From VRUE01 sp036525295 (GTDB taxonomy: Bacteria > Actinomycetota > Thermoleophilia > Solirubrobacterales > 70-9), in NCBI GenBank assembly GCA_036525295.1, contig DATDAQ010000061.1, forward strand, positions 1-54,057: DNA of 54,057 bases, given 5' to 3'. Made by a program: the position numbers and the translations under genes. This document shows positions 40,836-48,136 of this stretch, one piece after another. The notes under the pieces are model-generated. The model was not told the origin of the DNA. It was given only the letters and a program-made list of their open reading frames with translations, and searched no databases. Each line of letters opens with the position of its first letter. The first letter of the stretch is position 1.

Positions 40836-41446
40836 TCGACGACGATCAGGTGACCATCAGCCGTGACTCCTTCCTGGAGCCACTCGGAATGGCCGACCTC
40901 GCCGATGGCGAGCGTTCTCGCAAAGAGTTCGACGCCCTCTTCGCACTGGCGGTCGAATACTGCGGCACCAATCATCTGATCGTCGCGGGTGCAATCCCGG
41001 GCCAGGCGCTAAGCGAGTTGGCCTGGAAGGTCCCCGGGACCGCGATCACCGTCAGGCTCGGCGGGCTTGGTGATGGTGAGCTGAAGGCGATTCTCGGCCT
41101 GGCGTTGTTTGTCATCGCGAGCGGGGTGCCGCCGACCGCCTTGGCGCTGACGCCATTGGTCGCGGCGCTGGGTCGGATCCGAAAGCTGCGCACCGCCTAC
41201 GGCGAGCGCTCCGTGGTCGAGGCCCTCGCGCGGGCGAAGCCGGCGGACGCCCGCAACGTTCTCCTCGCCCTCTACGGCAAGCCTTGTCTCCACTCCGACG
41301 CTGGCTGCCGCTTTCTCGATGGCGAGTCGGGAGCCTGCGCGATCTCGCTCGAAGAGGTCGAGAAACTCCTGGCCTGGCTAGTAGACGAAAAGGTCCTTCG
41401 GCAGCTCAATCCGACCGAACCGATCGAGTACGGGATCGCCCTATGA
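40832..41446 (+). CDS. Unknown protein translationally coupled to the HEXXH peptidase
   Basis: 204-aa protein starting in the peptidase stop codon. N-terminal acidic helices (MADLADGERSRKEFDALFALAVEYCG), then a long hydrophobic stretch (LKAILGLALFVIASGVPPTALALTPLVAALG, about residues 85-112) that could be one or two membrane helices, a Cys cluster (PCLHSDAGCRFLDGESGAC), and a C-terminal winged-helix-like end (AISLEEVEKLLAWLVDEKVLRQL). I recognise no family. The coupling suggests it is the substrate or partner of the peptidase. Confidence 0.65.
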   Translation: MIDDDQVTISRDSFLEPLGMADLADGERSRKEFDALFALAVEYCGTNHLIVAGAIPGQALSELAWKVPGTAITVRLGGLGDGELKAILGLALFVIASGVPPTALALTPLVAALGRIRKLRTAYGERSVVEALARAKPADARNVLLALYGKPCLHSDAGCRFLDGESGACAISLEEVEKLLAWLVDEKVLRQLNPTEPIEYGIAL

Positions 41447-41449
41447 TGG

Positions 41450-41563
41450 GTGAACGTGTCCCCGGGGGTCATCGTCGGTCGCCTTCAGCACGACGGCGCA
41501 ATCCCACCCGGTCGCCACAACAGTCTCAAGAGGACAGTCAAGTTCATTAATCCAGAGTCCTGA
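41450..41563 (+). pseudogene. C-terminal remnant of an ImmA/IrrE-type peptidase
   Basis: 37 codons from GTG 41450. The sequence SPGVIVGRLQHDGAIPPGRH followed by NSLKRTVKF matches the conserved tail of ImmA/IrrE (COG2856-like) peptidases (SPGIVVGRLQxxxxIPxxxxNxLKxxxxF). No catalytic part precedes it: the preceding bases encode the end of the coupled 204-aa protein. The rest of 41564-41762 shows no coding signal. Probably left by a deletion or recombination within the defence cargo. Confidence 0.5.
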
Positions 41564-41762
41564 GCAGGCCCCGCGTCGCCTGCGCCGTCCGCCAATGCGA
41601 AGAGAATGCGCAAATGTCGCGGAATACCAGCAAGATTGCCTCCCCCTTGGCACGAGCTCGGCCGGAAGCGTGGATGCTGGCACCCCGAGGTCAGAAGTCG
41701 ACCCCGAAAGAGGTCGTAGGGACAGGAGCCATTGCGGTATCGAATCTCACGTCAGTGTCTGC

Positions 41763-43349
41763 ATGTTGAAGAAGATCCACATCGAGAACTACCGGGTGTT
41801 CGAGCAATTCAAACTCGACTTTCGCGACGGGCTGAATGTCCTCGTCGGAGACAACGACTCTGGGAAGACCACCGTGCTGGAGGCGGTCCATCTGGCGCTT
41901 ACCTCCCGGCTGCGCGGGCGTCTGATCGCCAACGACCTCTCCCCGCATCTGGTTAGCCAGGCGGCCGCCAAACGCTACCTCGACAGCGTCCGTGCCGGGG
42001 GCAACGAGCCGCCGCCGGAGATCGTCATAGACCTCTACCTCGAGGAGCGCGAGGAGACGGCGTTTCTCAAGGGCACCAACAACACGGCGATGGAGAACGC
42101 GTGTGGGCTGCGGGTGAAGATGTGCTTCTCCCAGGACTTCTCCGAGGAGTACCGGCGCCTCCTCGAGAAGCCGGAGGAGATCCGCCTCGTCCCGACCGAG
42201 TACTACCGCCTCGAGTGGCGCAGCTTCGCCGGTAACGCCGTCACCGCCCGCAGCGTCCCGATCTCGCTCTCGTACATCGACGCTTCATCGATCCGGCTGC
42301 AGAGCGGCGCCGACCGCTACGTCGAGCAGATCATCAACCAGCAGCTCGACCCGCCCGAGCGGGCGGAGCTCGCCCGCGCCTATCGCATGCTGCGCGAGAC
42401 CTTCGCCGACGACGATGCGATCCAGGCAATCAACACCAGGCTCAGCGAATCCCAGGACGACCTCACCGACAAGGAGCTCTCCCTCTCCGTGGACGTGTCC
42501 CAGAAGGCGTCCTGGGAGAGCAATCTCGTCCCCCATCTCGATGACCTTCCCTTCCAGTACATCGGCAGCGGCAACCAGGCTGCGTTGAAGATCCTGCTGG
42601 CGCTTCAACAGAGCGCCGATCACTGTCACGTGATCCTGATCGAGGAGCCCGAGAACCATCAATCCCCGACCTCGCTGGGCGTCCTTATCAAGAAGATCGC
42701 CGAGCGCTGTGAGGACATGCAGGTGGTGTCGACCACGCACAGCTCCTTCGTCCTGAACAAGCTCGGCCTCGATCGCCTGATCCTGATCGGCCACAAGGTG
42801 GGGCTGCCTATCGACGGGCTGCCGACCGAGACCCTCGAATACTTCAAGAAGCTGCCGGGCTACGAAACCCTGCGCGCGGTGTTGGCCAGGCGTGTGATCC
42901 TGGTCGAGGGTCCCTCCGACGAGCTGGTCGTCCAACGCGCCTACCTCGACGCCCACGGCTGCCTGCCGAGCGAGGACGGGGTCGCGATCCTCACCTGCGG
43001 CCTCTCTTTCGAGCGATTCCTCAGCCTCACCAGGCCACTCGGCATCCCGACCGTAGTCGTCACCGACAACGACGGGAAGGATCCACAGGAGCTGCGGGAC
43101 AAGTACGAGGCTCTGGGGGCGGCATCGGTCAACGTCGGCGAGCTCGACGATGGCCGGACCCTCGAGCCCCAGATCGTCTCGGCGAACGAGCTCGCGACCC
43201 TGAACGGCCTGTTCGGGACCGACCATGCCGACGGCGACGGGCTGTGCGCCTACATGGAAGCCAACAAGACGGTCTGCGCGCTGGCGATCTTCGAGACCGA
43301 GAGCGGGTGCAAGCTCCCCGGCTATCTCGCCGATGCCGTCGCCAAATAA
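41763..43349 (+). CDS. gajA: Class 2 OLD-family nuclease (GajA-like: ABC ATPase plus TOPRIM)
   Basis: 528-aa DNA endonuclease of Gabija-type systems. The ATPase part has Walker A GDNDSGKTT (residues 29-37), the conserved YIGSGNQAALKILLAL signature and Walker B LIEEPENH (about 290-298), with His in STTHSS. The TOPRIM part has VEGPSDE (Glu382) and VTDNDGKDP (Asp435, Asp437). Length is slightly under the usual 580 aa. ATG 41763 begins the strand LKKIHIENYRVF; the frame is open upstream without family similarity. The helicase gene starts 17 bp inside its 3' end. Predicted to nick or cut phage DNA when nucleotide levels fall. Confidence 0.88.
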   Translation: MLKKIHIENYRVFEQFKLDFRDGLNVLVGDNDSGKTTVLEAVHLALTSRLRGRLIANDLSPHLVSQAAAKRYLDSVRAGGNEPPPEIVIDLYLEEREETAFLKGTNNTAMENACGLRVKMCFSQDFSEEYRRLLEKPEEIRLVPTEYYRLEWRSFAGNAVTARSVPISLSYIDASSIRLQSGADRYVEQIINQQLDPPERAELARAYRMLRETFADDDAIQAINTRLSESQDDLTDKELSLSVDVSQKASWESNLVPHLDDLPFQYIGSGNQAALKILLALQQSADHCHVILIEEPENHQSPTSLGVLIKKIAERCEDMQVVSTTHSSFVLNKLGLDRLILIGHKVGLPIDGLPTETLEYFKKLPGYETLRAVLARRVILVEGPSDELVVQRAYLDAHGCLPSEDGVAILTCGLSFERFLSLTRPLGIPTVVVTDNDGKDPQELRDKYEALGAASVNVGELDDGRTLEPQIVSANELATLNGLFGTDHADGDGLCAYMEANKTVCALAIFETESGCKLPGYLADAVAK

Positions 43350-44358
43350 GGCCATCATCGCCGCGGCAGGCGCCCGCAAGACGCAGATGGTCGTCGACGG
43401 CGCCCTGTCGGATCCCGACCGCCACGTCCTCGTCACCACCTACACCAACGACAACCTCCGACGCATCGCGCGCCGACTCGTATCCGGGGACGGTGTCATC
43501 CCGACGAACATCGAGGTGATGCCCTGGATGACCTTGCTCCTGCGCGAAGGGGCGAACCCCTACCAGGGCGCCGTCTTCGGCGAGCCTGGCCTGATCCAGG
43601 GCGTCGACTTCGATCGTGGCACGCCCCTGTATGCCACGCGCGGCAGTCGCCGCTACTACCTCGACGGCGCCCGCAACGTCTACGGGGATGTCCTATCCGA
43701 TCTCGCTTGCCGCGCCAATGAGGACTCCGGTGGCGAGGTAATCCGACGGCTGGAGGCGATCTACGACCACATCTACATCGACGAGGTCCAGGATCTGGTT
43801 GGTTGGGATCTCGATTTCCTCGACCTGCTCTTCGGCTCCCGGATCGGTGTCACCGTTGTCGGCGACCCGCGCCAGCACATCCTCTTCACCAACCGCCGGT
43901 CGAAGAACAAGCAATACCGTGGCTCGGAGATCGCCGAGTGGATCGCTGAGCGGACAGCCGTCTGTGAGGTCGAGACCCGCGCGGACAGCTATCGCTGTAA
44001 CCAGCATCTCTGCGACTTCGCCAGCGGGCTCTTCCCGCAGATGGAGGCGATGCAGTCGGTCGAGAACATCCTCACCGGCCATGACGGGATCTTTGAGATC
44101 ACCGAGGGCGAGGTGGCCGATTATATCGAGCGCTACCGGCCCCTGGTCCTACGCCACAACAAGAAGAGCAGGACGCTCGGTCACGCCGCGATCAACATCG
44201 GTCTCGCCAAGGGCAGCACCTGGGACCGTGTGTTGATCTTTCCCACCAAGCCGATGCGGGAATACCTGGTCCACCGGGACCCGACCAGGCTGAAGGCCCC
44301 CGAGCGCCTCTACGTCGCCGTCACCCGCGCGCGCTACAGCGCCGCCTTCGTCGTCTAG
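43333..44358 (+). CDS. gajB: UvrD-like helicase, short (GajB-like)
   Basis: 341-aa superfamily 1 helicase. Walker A is AAAGARKTQ (Lys16), a variant in which GxGKT is replaced by GARKT. Motif II is IYIDEVQDL (Asp150, Glu151), motif III is VTVVGDPRQHIL, motif IV region is SYRCNQHLCDFAS, and motif VI is LYVAVTRARYSAAFV. It lacks the 1B/2B insertions of full UvrD, being about 150 residues shorter than typical GajB. It begins 17 bp before the gajA stop, so it is translationally coupled and is the second half of a Gabija-like pair. Confidence 0.85.
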   Translation: MPSPNKAIIAAAGARKTQMVVDGALSDPDRHVLVTTYTNDNLRRIARRLVSGDGVIPTNIEVMPWMTLLLREGANPYQGAVFGEPGLIQGVDFDRGTPLYATRGSRRYYLDGARNVYGDVLSDLACRANEDSGGEVIRRLEAIYDHIYIDEVQDLVGWDLDFLDLLFGSRIGVTVVGDPRQHILFTNRRSKNKQYRGSEIAEWIAERTAVCEVETRADSYRCNQHLCDFASGLFPQMEAMQSVENILTGHDGIFEITEGEVADYIERYRPLVLRHNKKSRTLGHAAINIGLAKGSTWDRVLIFPTKPMREYLVHRDPTRLKAPERLYVAVTRARYSAAFVV

Positions 44359-44567
44359 GTCCGGGGCGATGCCTCGGGTACAGCATCGAACTTCGCCTTG
44401 CAGCCACGACTGGCGAGTAGGTCGTTGCGATCGGCGTGGGCAGCAGGGCGGCAGCAGCCGACCCAAAGTTGATTCGTCGTGCAGTCGCGTTGAAGGCATG
44501 CGGAGGGTTGTTGCTGGTGCATGCGAGCTGCGATACGTCTTGTCTGCATCCAATGATCGGAGGAGAC

Positions 44568-44690
44568 ATGGACGACGACCATCGCCCGGCACGCCGCGTG
44601 CGCATCGAGCAGGGCATCTACCTACAGCCGAACGGGAAGTACGCCGTCTGTTTCATGGCTGGCGGCAGGCCGCGGTTAGGACCGTCGGAC
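44568..44690 (+). pseudogene. N-terminal remnant of a tyrosine integrase (probable)
   Basis: GGAGGAG precedes ATG 44568. The sequence RRVRIEQGIYLQPNGKYAVC followed by FMAGGRPR resembles the arm-DNA-binding start of phage-type integrases (RxxRIERGIYxxxxGxYxVxxxxxGxxR). After about 40 codons the match ends; the +1 frame then reads RTVGPELD, as expected for the next strand of that domain, so a small deletion or frameshift is likely. No catalytic R-H-R-Y part exists before the tRNA at 44776. The rest of 44359-44567 and 44691-44774 shows nothing coding. Confidence 0.5.
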
Positions 44691-44774
44691 CAGAACTTGA
44701 CCCGATTGGGGGAGGCACCTCGGCCGATCGAATGTGCGGAGAGGAGAAAACCGCCATTGAGCAGGTACTTCGAG

Positions 44775-44820
44775 ATGGAGCTAGGCGGATTCGAACCGCC
44801 GACCTCCTGGGTGCGATCCA
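44775..44820 (-). repeat. Right att repeat inside tRNA-Ala
   Basis: Partner of the left repeat (36909-36954): 45 of 46 positions identical. It covers the 3' half of the tRNA from the anticodon arm to the discriminator base, plus one base beyond. The difference falls in the anticodon loop region (44812). Confidence 0.85.
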
Positions 44821-44848
44821 GGCGCTCTGCCAGCTGAGCTATAGCCCC
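44776..44848 (-). tRNA. tRNA-Ala (anticodon CGC)
   Basis: 73 nt on the minus strand. The acceptor stem GGGGCTA/TAGCTCC has the G3-U70 pair that identifies alanine tRNAs; the D arm, anticodon stem CCTGG/CCAGG with loop ATCGCAC, and T arm GGCGG-TTCGAAT-CCGCC all fold. The anticodon CGC reads GCG. No CCA is encoded. Its 3' end is the insertion site of the island. Confidence 0.93.
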
Positions 44849-44934
44849 GAGTGCGCGGCTGGGAGGAACGTCCCAGGACCCTCGCAAGGCGAAGGATAAC
44901 CCCATAGGCTTTAGTTTCCCGACGTACGCCGCTC

Positions 44935-45837
44935 ATGGGCATTCTTGACGAGGCAATCAGAGAGCATTTGGAGCTGAAGCGCCAGCACGGCGCGGGCGAT
45001 TCCGAGCTGCAGCAGCTTGAGGACCAGGCGTTCGGCCAGGCCGAGCGGCCTGGGGACGAGGCGCCCTCGGATGCCGCTGCGGAGGCGCCGACGCAGTTCA
45101 TGGCGCAGCCCGAGACGCCCGAGGAGCCCGCGGCCCGCCGGGAGCCACCTTCGATCGCGGATCTGCAGGAGCCGCCGCCTCCCCCCGCCGAGGAGCCCGC
45201 CCCCGCGGCCGAGGAGGAGCCGGCGATGGAGCACGAGATCGTCACGGACGCGCCTGAGGCCGCCGAGGAGCCGCCCTCGCCCGCCCCCGACTTCGAGCCC
45301 GCCGGTCCCACGACCGAGGAGCGCCACGCGATCGCCGAGCAGCCGACCGAGCTGCACGACATCGAGGAGGAACTCGCGGCGGAGTCGCCCAGGCCCACCG
45401 ACGAGGAGCTGGTCGAAGAGGAGATCGCCGAGCCTCGCCTCGCCCCGGCCGACCCGCTCGCCGACTTCGACGAAGACGAGGAGGCCGAGGTCAGCGTCCA
45501 GGGCCCGGCGCCCGACGACGACGATGAGCTCGAGGACGAGGACGACGCGTTCTGGAACGAGCAGCGCCTCTCCGACGAACTCGACCAGGCCCTGGAGGCG
45601 CCGCGCGACGACGAGCCCGAGTTGGCCGAGGAGCCCGAGTCCGAGGAAGCGCCCGCCGCGCCGCACGTCGCCGAGATCGAGGACGACGAGCCCGAGCCGG
45701 CCCGCGGCCCGGAGCCCGACACCCAGCGCCACGAGGACGTGCTCGAGGACACCCCCGACTTCCTCGAGGAGACCCCCGAGGACGACCAGCTCTGGTTCGA
45801 GCAGAAGCCCCCGAAGGACTTCGACTTCGACGACTAG
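44935..45837 (+). CDS. Acidic, proline-rich protein of unknown function
   Basis: 300-aa protein, very rich in Glu, Asp, Pro and Ala. Only the N-terminus looks conserved: MGILDEAIREHLELKRQHGAGDSELQQLEDQAFG (about residues 1-34), a helix followed by a disordered acidic middle (EEPAPAAEEEPAMEHEI, DDDDELEDEDDAFWNE) and a C-terminal short motif QLWFEQKPPKDFDFDD. The N-terminal helix plus acidic tail recurs in Thermoleophilia orphan proteins as I recall. Possibly a binding or scaffolding protein. It lies between two tRNA-Ala genes. Confidence 0.7.
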   Translation: MGILDEAIREHLELKRQHGAGDSELQQLEDQAFGQAERPGDEAPSDAAAEAPTQFMAQPETPEEPAARREPPSIADLQEPPPPPAEEPAPAAEEEPAMEHEIVTDAPEAAEEPPSPAPDFEPAGPTTEERHAIAEQPTELHDIEEELAAESPRPTDEELVEEEIAEPRLAPADPLADFDEDEEAEVSVQGPAPDDDDELEDEDDAFWNEQRLSDELDQALEAPRDDEPELAEEPESEEAPAAPHVAEIEDDEPEPARGPEPDTQRHEDVLEDTPDFLEETPEDDQLWFEQKPPKDFDFDD

Positions 45838-45886
45838 GGTAGCTGGCGCTCGCCACTGTCCTGAACCCGCCTACACTTCGTCTGAC

Positions 45887-45959
45887 GGGGCCATAGCTCA
45901 GCTGGCAGAGCGTTCGGTTTGCATCCGAAAGGTCGCCGGTTCGAATCCGGCTGGCTCCA
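45887..45959 (+). tRNA. tRNA-Ala (anticodon TGC)
   Basis: 73 nt. Acceptor GGGGCCA/TGGCTCC with the G3-U70 alanine determinant, anticodon stem TTCGG/CCGAA with loop TTTGCAT, T arm GCCGG-TTCGAAT-CCGGC. Anticodon TGC reads GCA (and GCN by wobble). No encoded CCA. It is about 1 kb from the tRNA-Ala(CGC) gene on the other strand. Confidence 0.95.
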
Positions 45960-45962
45960 TTT

Positions 45963-46367
45963 CTAGCCCGGCTTGTCCCGAAGCCTGGGGGACCATGTCT
46001 TGAGGACGGCCCAGTCAAACAAGGCGCGCAGCAGGAAGCCGAGCGAGGAGATGCCCAACAGAAACACGGTCCCCGCGATGGTGATGACTGGGTAGGGATC
46101 CTCGTGGTAGGGATAGGCGTAGTCGGTCGCGGAATGCAGGAAGAAGCCGACGGCGAGCGGGACGAGGGCGACCGACAACGCCCACCATCGGTTGACGAGC
46201 GCAACCGTGAGAACCGGGAGGGCGAAAAAAGCCCAGGTGAGCGCGGTGCTGTACAAGACGGTGCCGAGGGTCGCAGTGCGGTCGAGATCGAACGCATTCC
46301 CGTAGGCATAGGCTCCGATCAGAAGCGCCGCGACACAAGTGATGGCCACGCGGCTGAGGTTGCTCAC
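45963..46367 (-). CDS. Small integral membrane protein, unknown function
   Basis: 134-aa protein with four hydrophobic segments: VAITCVAALLIGAYAYG, LYSTALTWAFFALPVLTVALV, ALSVALVPLAVGFFLHS and VITIAGTVFLLGISSLGFLLRAL. A short hydrophilic stretch HEDPYP sits between the third and fourth. The frame is open to a TTG at 46427; GTG 46367 is preferred because it begins the first helix with a short lead. It is 86 bp downstream of the radical SAM gene on the same strand and might belong to that cluster as an export or immunity protein, but nothing specific shows this. Confidence 0.6.
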   Translation of the reverse strand: MSNLSRVAITCVAALLIGAYAYGNAFDLDRTATLGTVLYSTALTWAFFALPVLTVALVNRWWALSVALVPLAVGFFLHSATDYAYPYHEDPYPVITIAGTVFLLGISSLGFLLRALFDWAVLKTWSPRLRDKPG

Positions 46368-46453
46368 CGGATAGGAGAACCCCAGGGGGCGCGATCGGTT
46401 GCAGGTCGCGGCTGGGACATTCCTCAAGGCCCAGGTAGCGCTCGGCCACGCGT

Positions 46454-47956
46454 CTAGCCGCTCGGCTCGAGCCCCGGCAAGTCCGTCGTCCCGGGCTCGG
46501 CAGGGAAGGCGCCGATTGCTGCGGCGGCCATCACGACTCCGCGTTTCTGCAGGTCCCGGGCTGCGGCGACGGCGTCCTCGTCGGCGCGCGCTTCGTCCAG
46601 GCCGTAGCGCGCGCGCAGGGCGCTTGCCGCGTCGGCGACCGTGCCCCCGTCGAGCGCGTCCATGACGACGCCGCCCGACTCGTTGAGCCGCAGGTAGCTG
46701 CCGTCTCCGGCCAGCCGCACGAAGCGCTGCCGGGGGCTGCCGCTCCAGCGCAGCGACGAGTGCCGGTAGCGCCGCGCCCCGGCCAGGTCCCGAACCTTCT
46801 TTTCAGCTTCCAGAAGCTCCGCGGCGGGGTCGACTGATTTCGGCGGCGTCTTCTCCGGAACCGGTGCATCCCGCCCGCCAGACGAATGGCCGTTGCGCGT
46901 ACCGGAAAGGGCTGTCGGGCCAGACAGCCCCCTCGTCACGGGGATCTCGTCATCGAGGTACGCAACCAGCTCCGACTTCGGCAGGTCCTCCGGCTTCTTC
47001 ATCGCCCCGGCCCAGCGGTTGATCCGCTCGTCGTCCCAGCCTTCGCGCAGCGCCGCCCAGCAGCCGTCCACCCCGTCGCGAGCCGCGTTGCCGAAGGTGA
47101 ACGGCCGCAGCGAGTCCGGCCGCACGTCGCCATTGGGGCGGATCAGGAAGCTGCCGGGAGCGGCGCGGCCCTGCAGGCTGAGGGTTCCCCCAGTCGCCGC
47201 CTGGACGGTGATCCGCATCGCCGTCCCGCGTCGCTCTTCGAACTCCGTCGCGGTCCTGCGCAGCGCCTCTCGCGAGACCTTCCACTCGCCGCCCCGCGCC
47301 GCCGCCCCGTTCACCACCACCGGCGTCACCCTCACCCAGGGCACGCCCAGCGTCCACATCTGCTCGAGGAGCGCCCCGACGGCATCGGCGTTGCCGGGAG
47401 TGACGACGTGGACCGCGCAGACGCCGACTCCGGCGCTGAGCAGATGGTCGATCCCCTCGATCGCCCGCCGCCAGCTGCCGGGAACACCGCGCGAAGAGTC
47501 GTGCAGGCTGGCCTGCGCGCCGTCGACGGAGACGTGGGCGGTGACACCCCGGAGTGCACCCAGTCGCGCCGCGATCTCCTCGTCGACGAACCAGCCGTTG
47601 GTGTTGAGCGCGACGCCGACGCCGGCCGTGGCCAGCGTCTCGATGACCTCCAGCGTCAGCTCACGCCGCAAGAACGGCTCGCCGCCGGTGACGACGGCCT
47701 CGACGATGCCCAGCTCGAGCGCTTCGCGGACCACCCGCCGCCACTCGTCGTCGCCCAGCTCGGGCGTCCGCTGCAGGGTGTGCCGGGGCGAGTCCGTGTA
47801 GCAGAAGCCGCAGCGCAGGTTGCAGGCGTAGGTCAGCTCCAGCTTGGCGCCGATCGGCCGCTCCGGACACTCGGTCAGCGCCCGGGTGGGCCGGCGCCCG
47901 ATGCGCCAGAGCAGCCGGCCCCAGGCGAAGCTCTCCTCGCGCCTACGGGTCAGCAA
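46454..47956 (-). CDS. Radical SAM RiPP-maturase-like protein with C-terminal PqqD-like domain
   Basis: 500-aa enzyme. The radical SAM [4Fe-4S] motif is CNLRCGFC (about residues 45-52), followed by GGEPFLRREL and LNTNGWFVD barrel landmarks. The middle (RPNGDVRPDSLRPFTFGNA) matches the start of a SPASM/twitch region but has no Cys cluster, so no extra iron-sulfur sites. A Pro/Ser linker (about 350-395) leads to a PqqD-like peptide-binding domain (QRFVRLAGDGSYLRLNESGGVVMDALDGG...LQKRGVV). The start is a TTG. It follows the putative precursor gene by 36 bp, so that peptide is the likely substrate. Confidence 0.85.
   Translation of the reverse strand: MLTRRREESFAWGRLLWRIGRRPTRALTECPERPIGAKLELTYACNLRCGFCYTDSPRHTLQRTPELGDDEWRRVVREALELGIVEAVVTGGEPFLRRELTLEVIETLATAGVGVALNTNGWFVDEEIAARLGALRGVTAHVSVDGAQASLHDSSRGVPGSWRRAIEGIDHLLSAGVGVCAVHVVTPGNADAVGALLEQMWTLGVPWVRVTPVVVNGAAARGGEWKVSREALRRTATEFEERRGTAMRITVQAATGGTLSLQGRAAPGSFLIRPNGDVRPDSLRPFTFGNAARDGVDGCWAALREGWDDERINRWAGAMKKPEDLPKSELVAYLDDEIPVTRGLSGPTALSGTRNGHSSGGRDAPVPEKTPPKSVDPAAELLEAEKKVRDLAGARRYRHSSLRWSGSPRQRFVRLAGDGSYLRLNESGGVVMDALDGGTVADAASALRARYGLDEARADEDAVAAARDLQKRGVVMAAAAIGAFPAEPGTTDLPGLEPSG
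46909..46930. repeat. 8-bp palindrome inside the radical SAM linker
   Basis: GGGCTGTC/GACAGCCC (46909-46916 and 46923-46930) with a 6-nt loop. It lies in the part of the gene encoding the disordered linker between the radical SAM and PqqD-like domains. Confidence 0.4.
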
Positions 47957-47992
47957 AAGCCGGTCATCCCTGACGGAAGCGCAGCGACGCGC

Positions 47993-48091
47993 CTAGCTGG
48001 CGACCTGCCCTGGCGAAGTGTGGATCGGCTCGCCATCGGTGTCGACCTGCTCGACGCTGGGCGGCTCGTAGGGGACTTGCTGGTCGCTCAT
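47993..48091 (-). CDS. Putative RiPP precursor peptide (32 aa)
   Basis: A 32-codon gene with GGAGGAAAG ending 0-1 bases before the ATG region (48092-48100) and a TAG stop at 47993. The peptide begins MSDQQVP, has a leader-like YEPPSVEQV (compare the Y-x-x-P leader signature recognised by PqqD-type binding proteins of lasso peptides) and ends THTSP...GQVAS region: acidic (VDTDGEP), then IHTSPG, then a C-terminal Ser. No Cys or Trp. It is flanked by an HprK-like kinase gene (45 bp upstream) and the radical SAM gene (36 bp downstream) on the same strand. Too short for usual gene callers. Precursor role is inferred from context. Confidence 0.6.
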   Translation of the reverse strand: MSDQQVPYEPPSVEQVDTDGEPIHTSPGQVAS

Positions 48092-48136
48092 CTTTCCTCC
48101 CTTGTATGAACTGTGCAGAACCCTGTGCGGAGCAGT

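Larger units (their letters stand above)
36909..44820. mobile_element. tRNA-Ala-inserted genomic island carrying anti-phage genes
   Basis: About 7.9 kb between two direct copies of a 46-bp sequence (36909-36954 and 44775-44820; one mismatch) that is the 3' half of the tRNA-Ala(CGC) gene. The right copy is inside an intact tRNA; the left copy has only the 3' part. This is the standard mark of an element inserted by a tyrosine recombinase into a tRNA 3' end. Cargo: abiEi-abiEii, a small secreted protein, an HEXXH protease and its coupled partner, an ImmA remnant, and an OLD nuclease with UvrD-like helicase. The integrase is missing except for a probable N-terminal stub at 44568. Confidence 0.82.

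Noticed and set aside
40832..41446. 204-aa protein as a known antitoxin or ImmR repressor
   Set aside because: It has a hydrophobic core and no recognisable N-terminal XRE helix-turn-helix, so ImmR cannot be supported.
44369..44899. Open frames across the tRNA-Ala region (44369-44899 and 44436-44837)
   Set aside because: They read through the tRNA gene; only the first codons from ATG 44568 resemble a known domain, and these are reported as a remnant.
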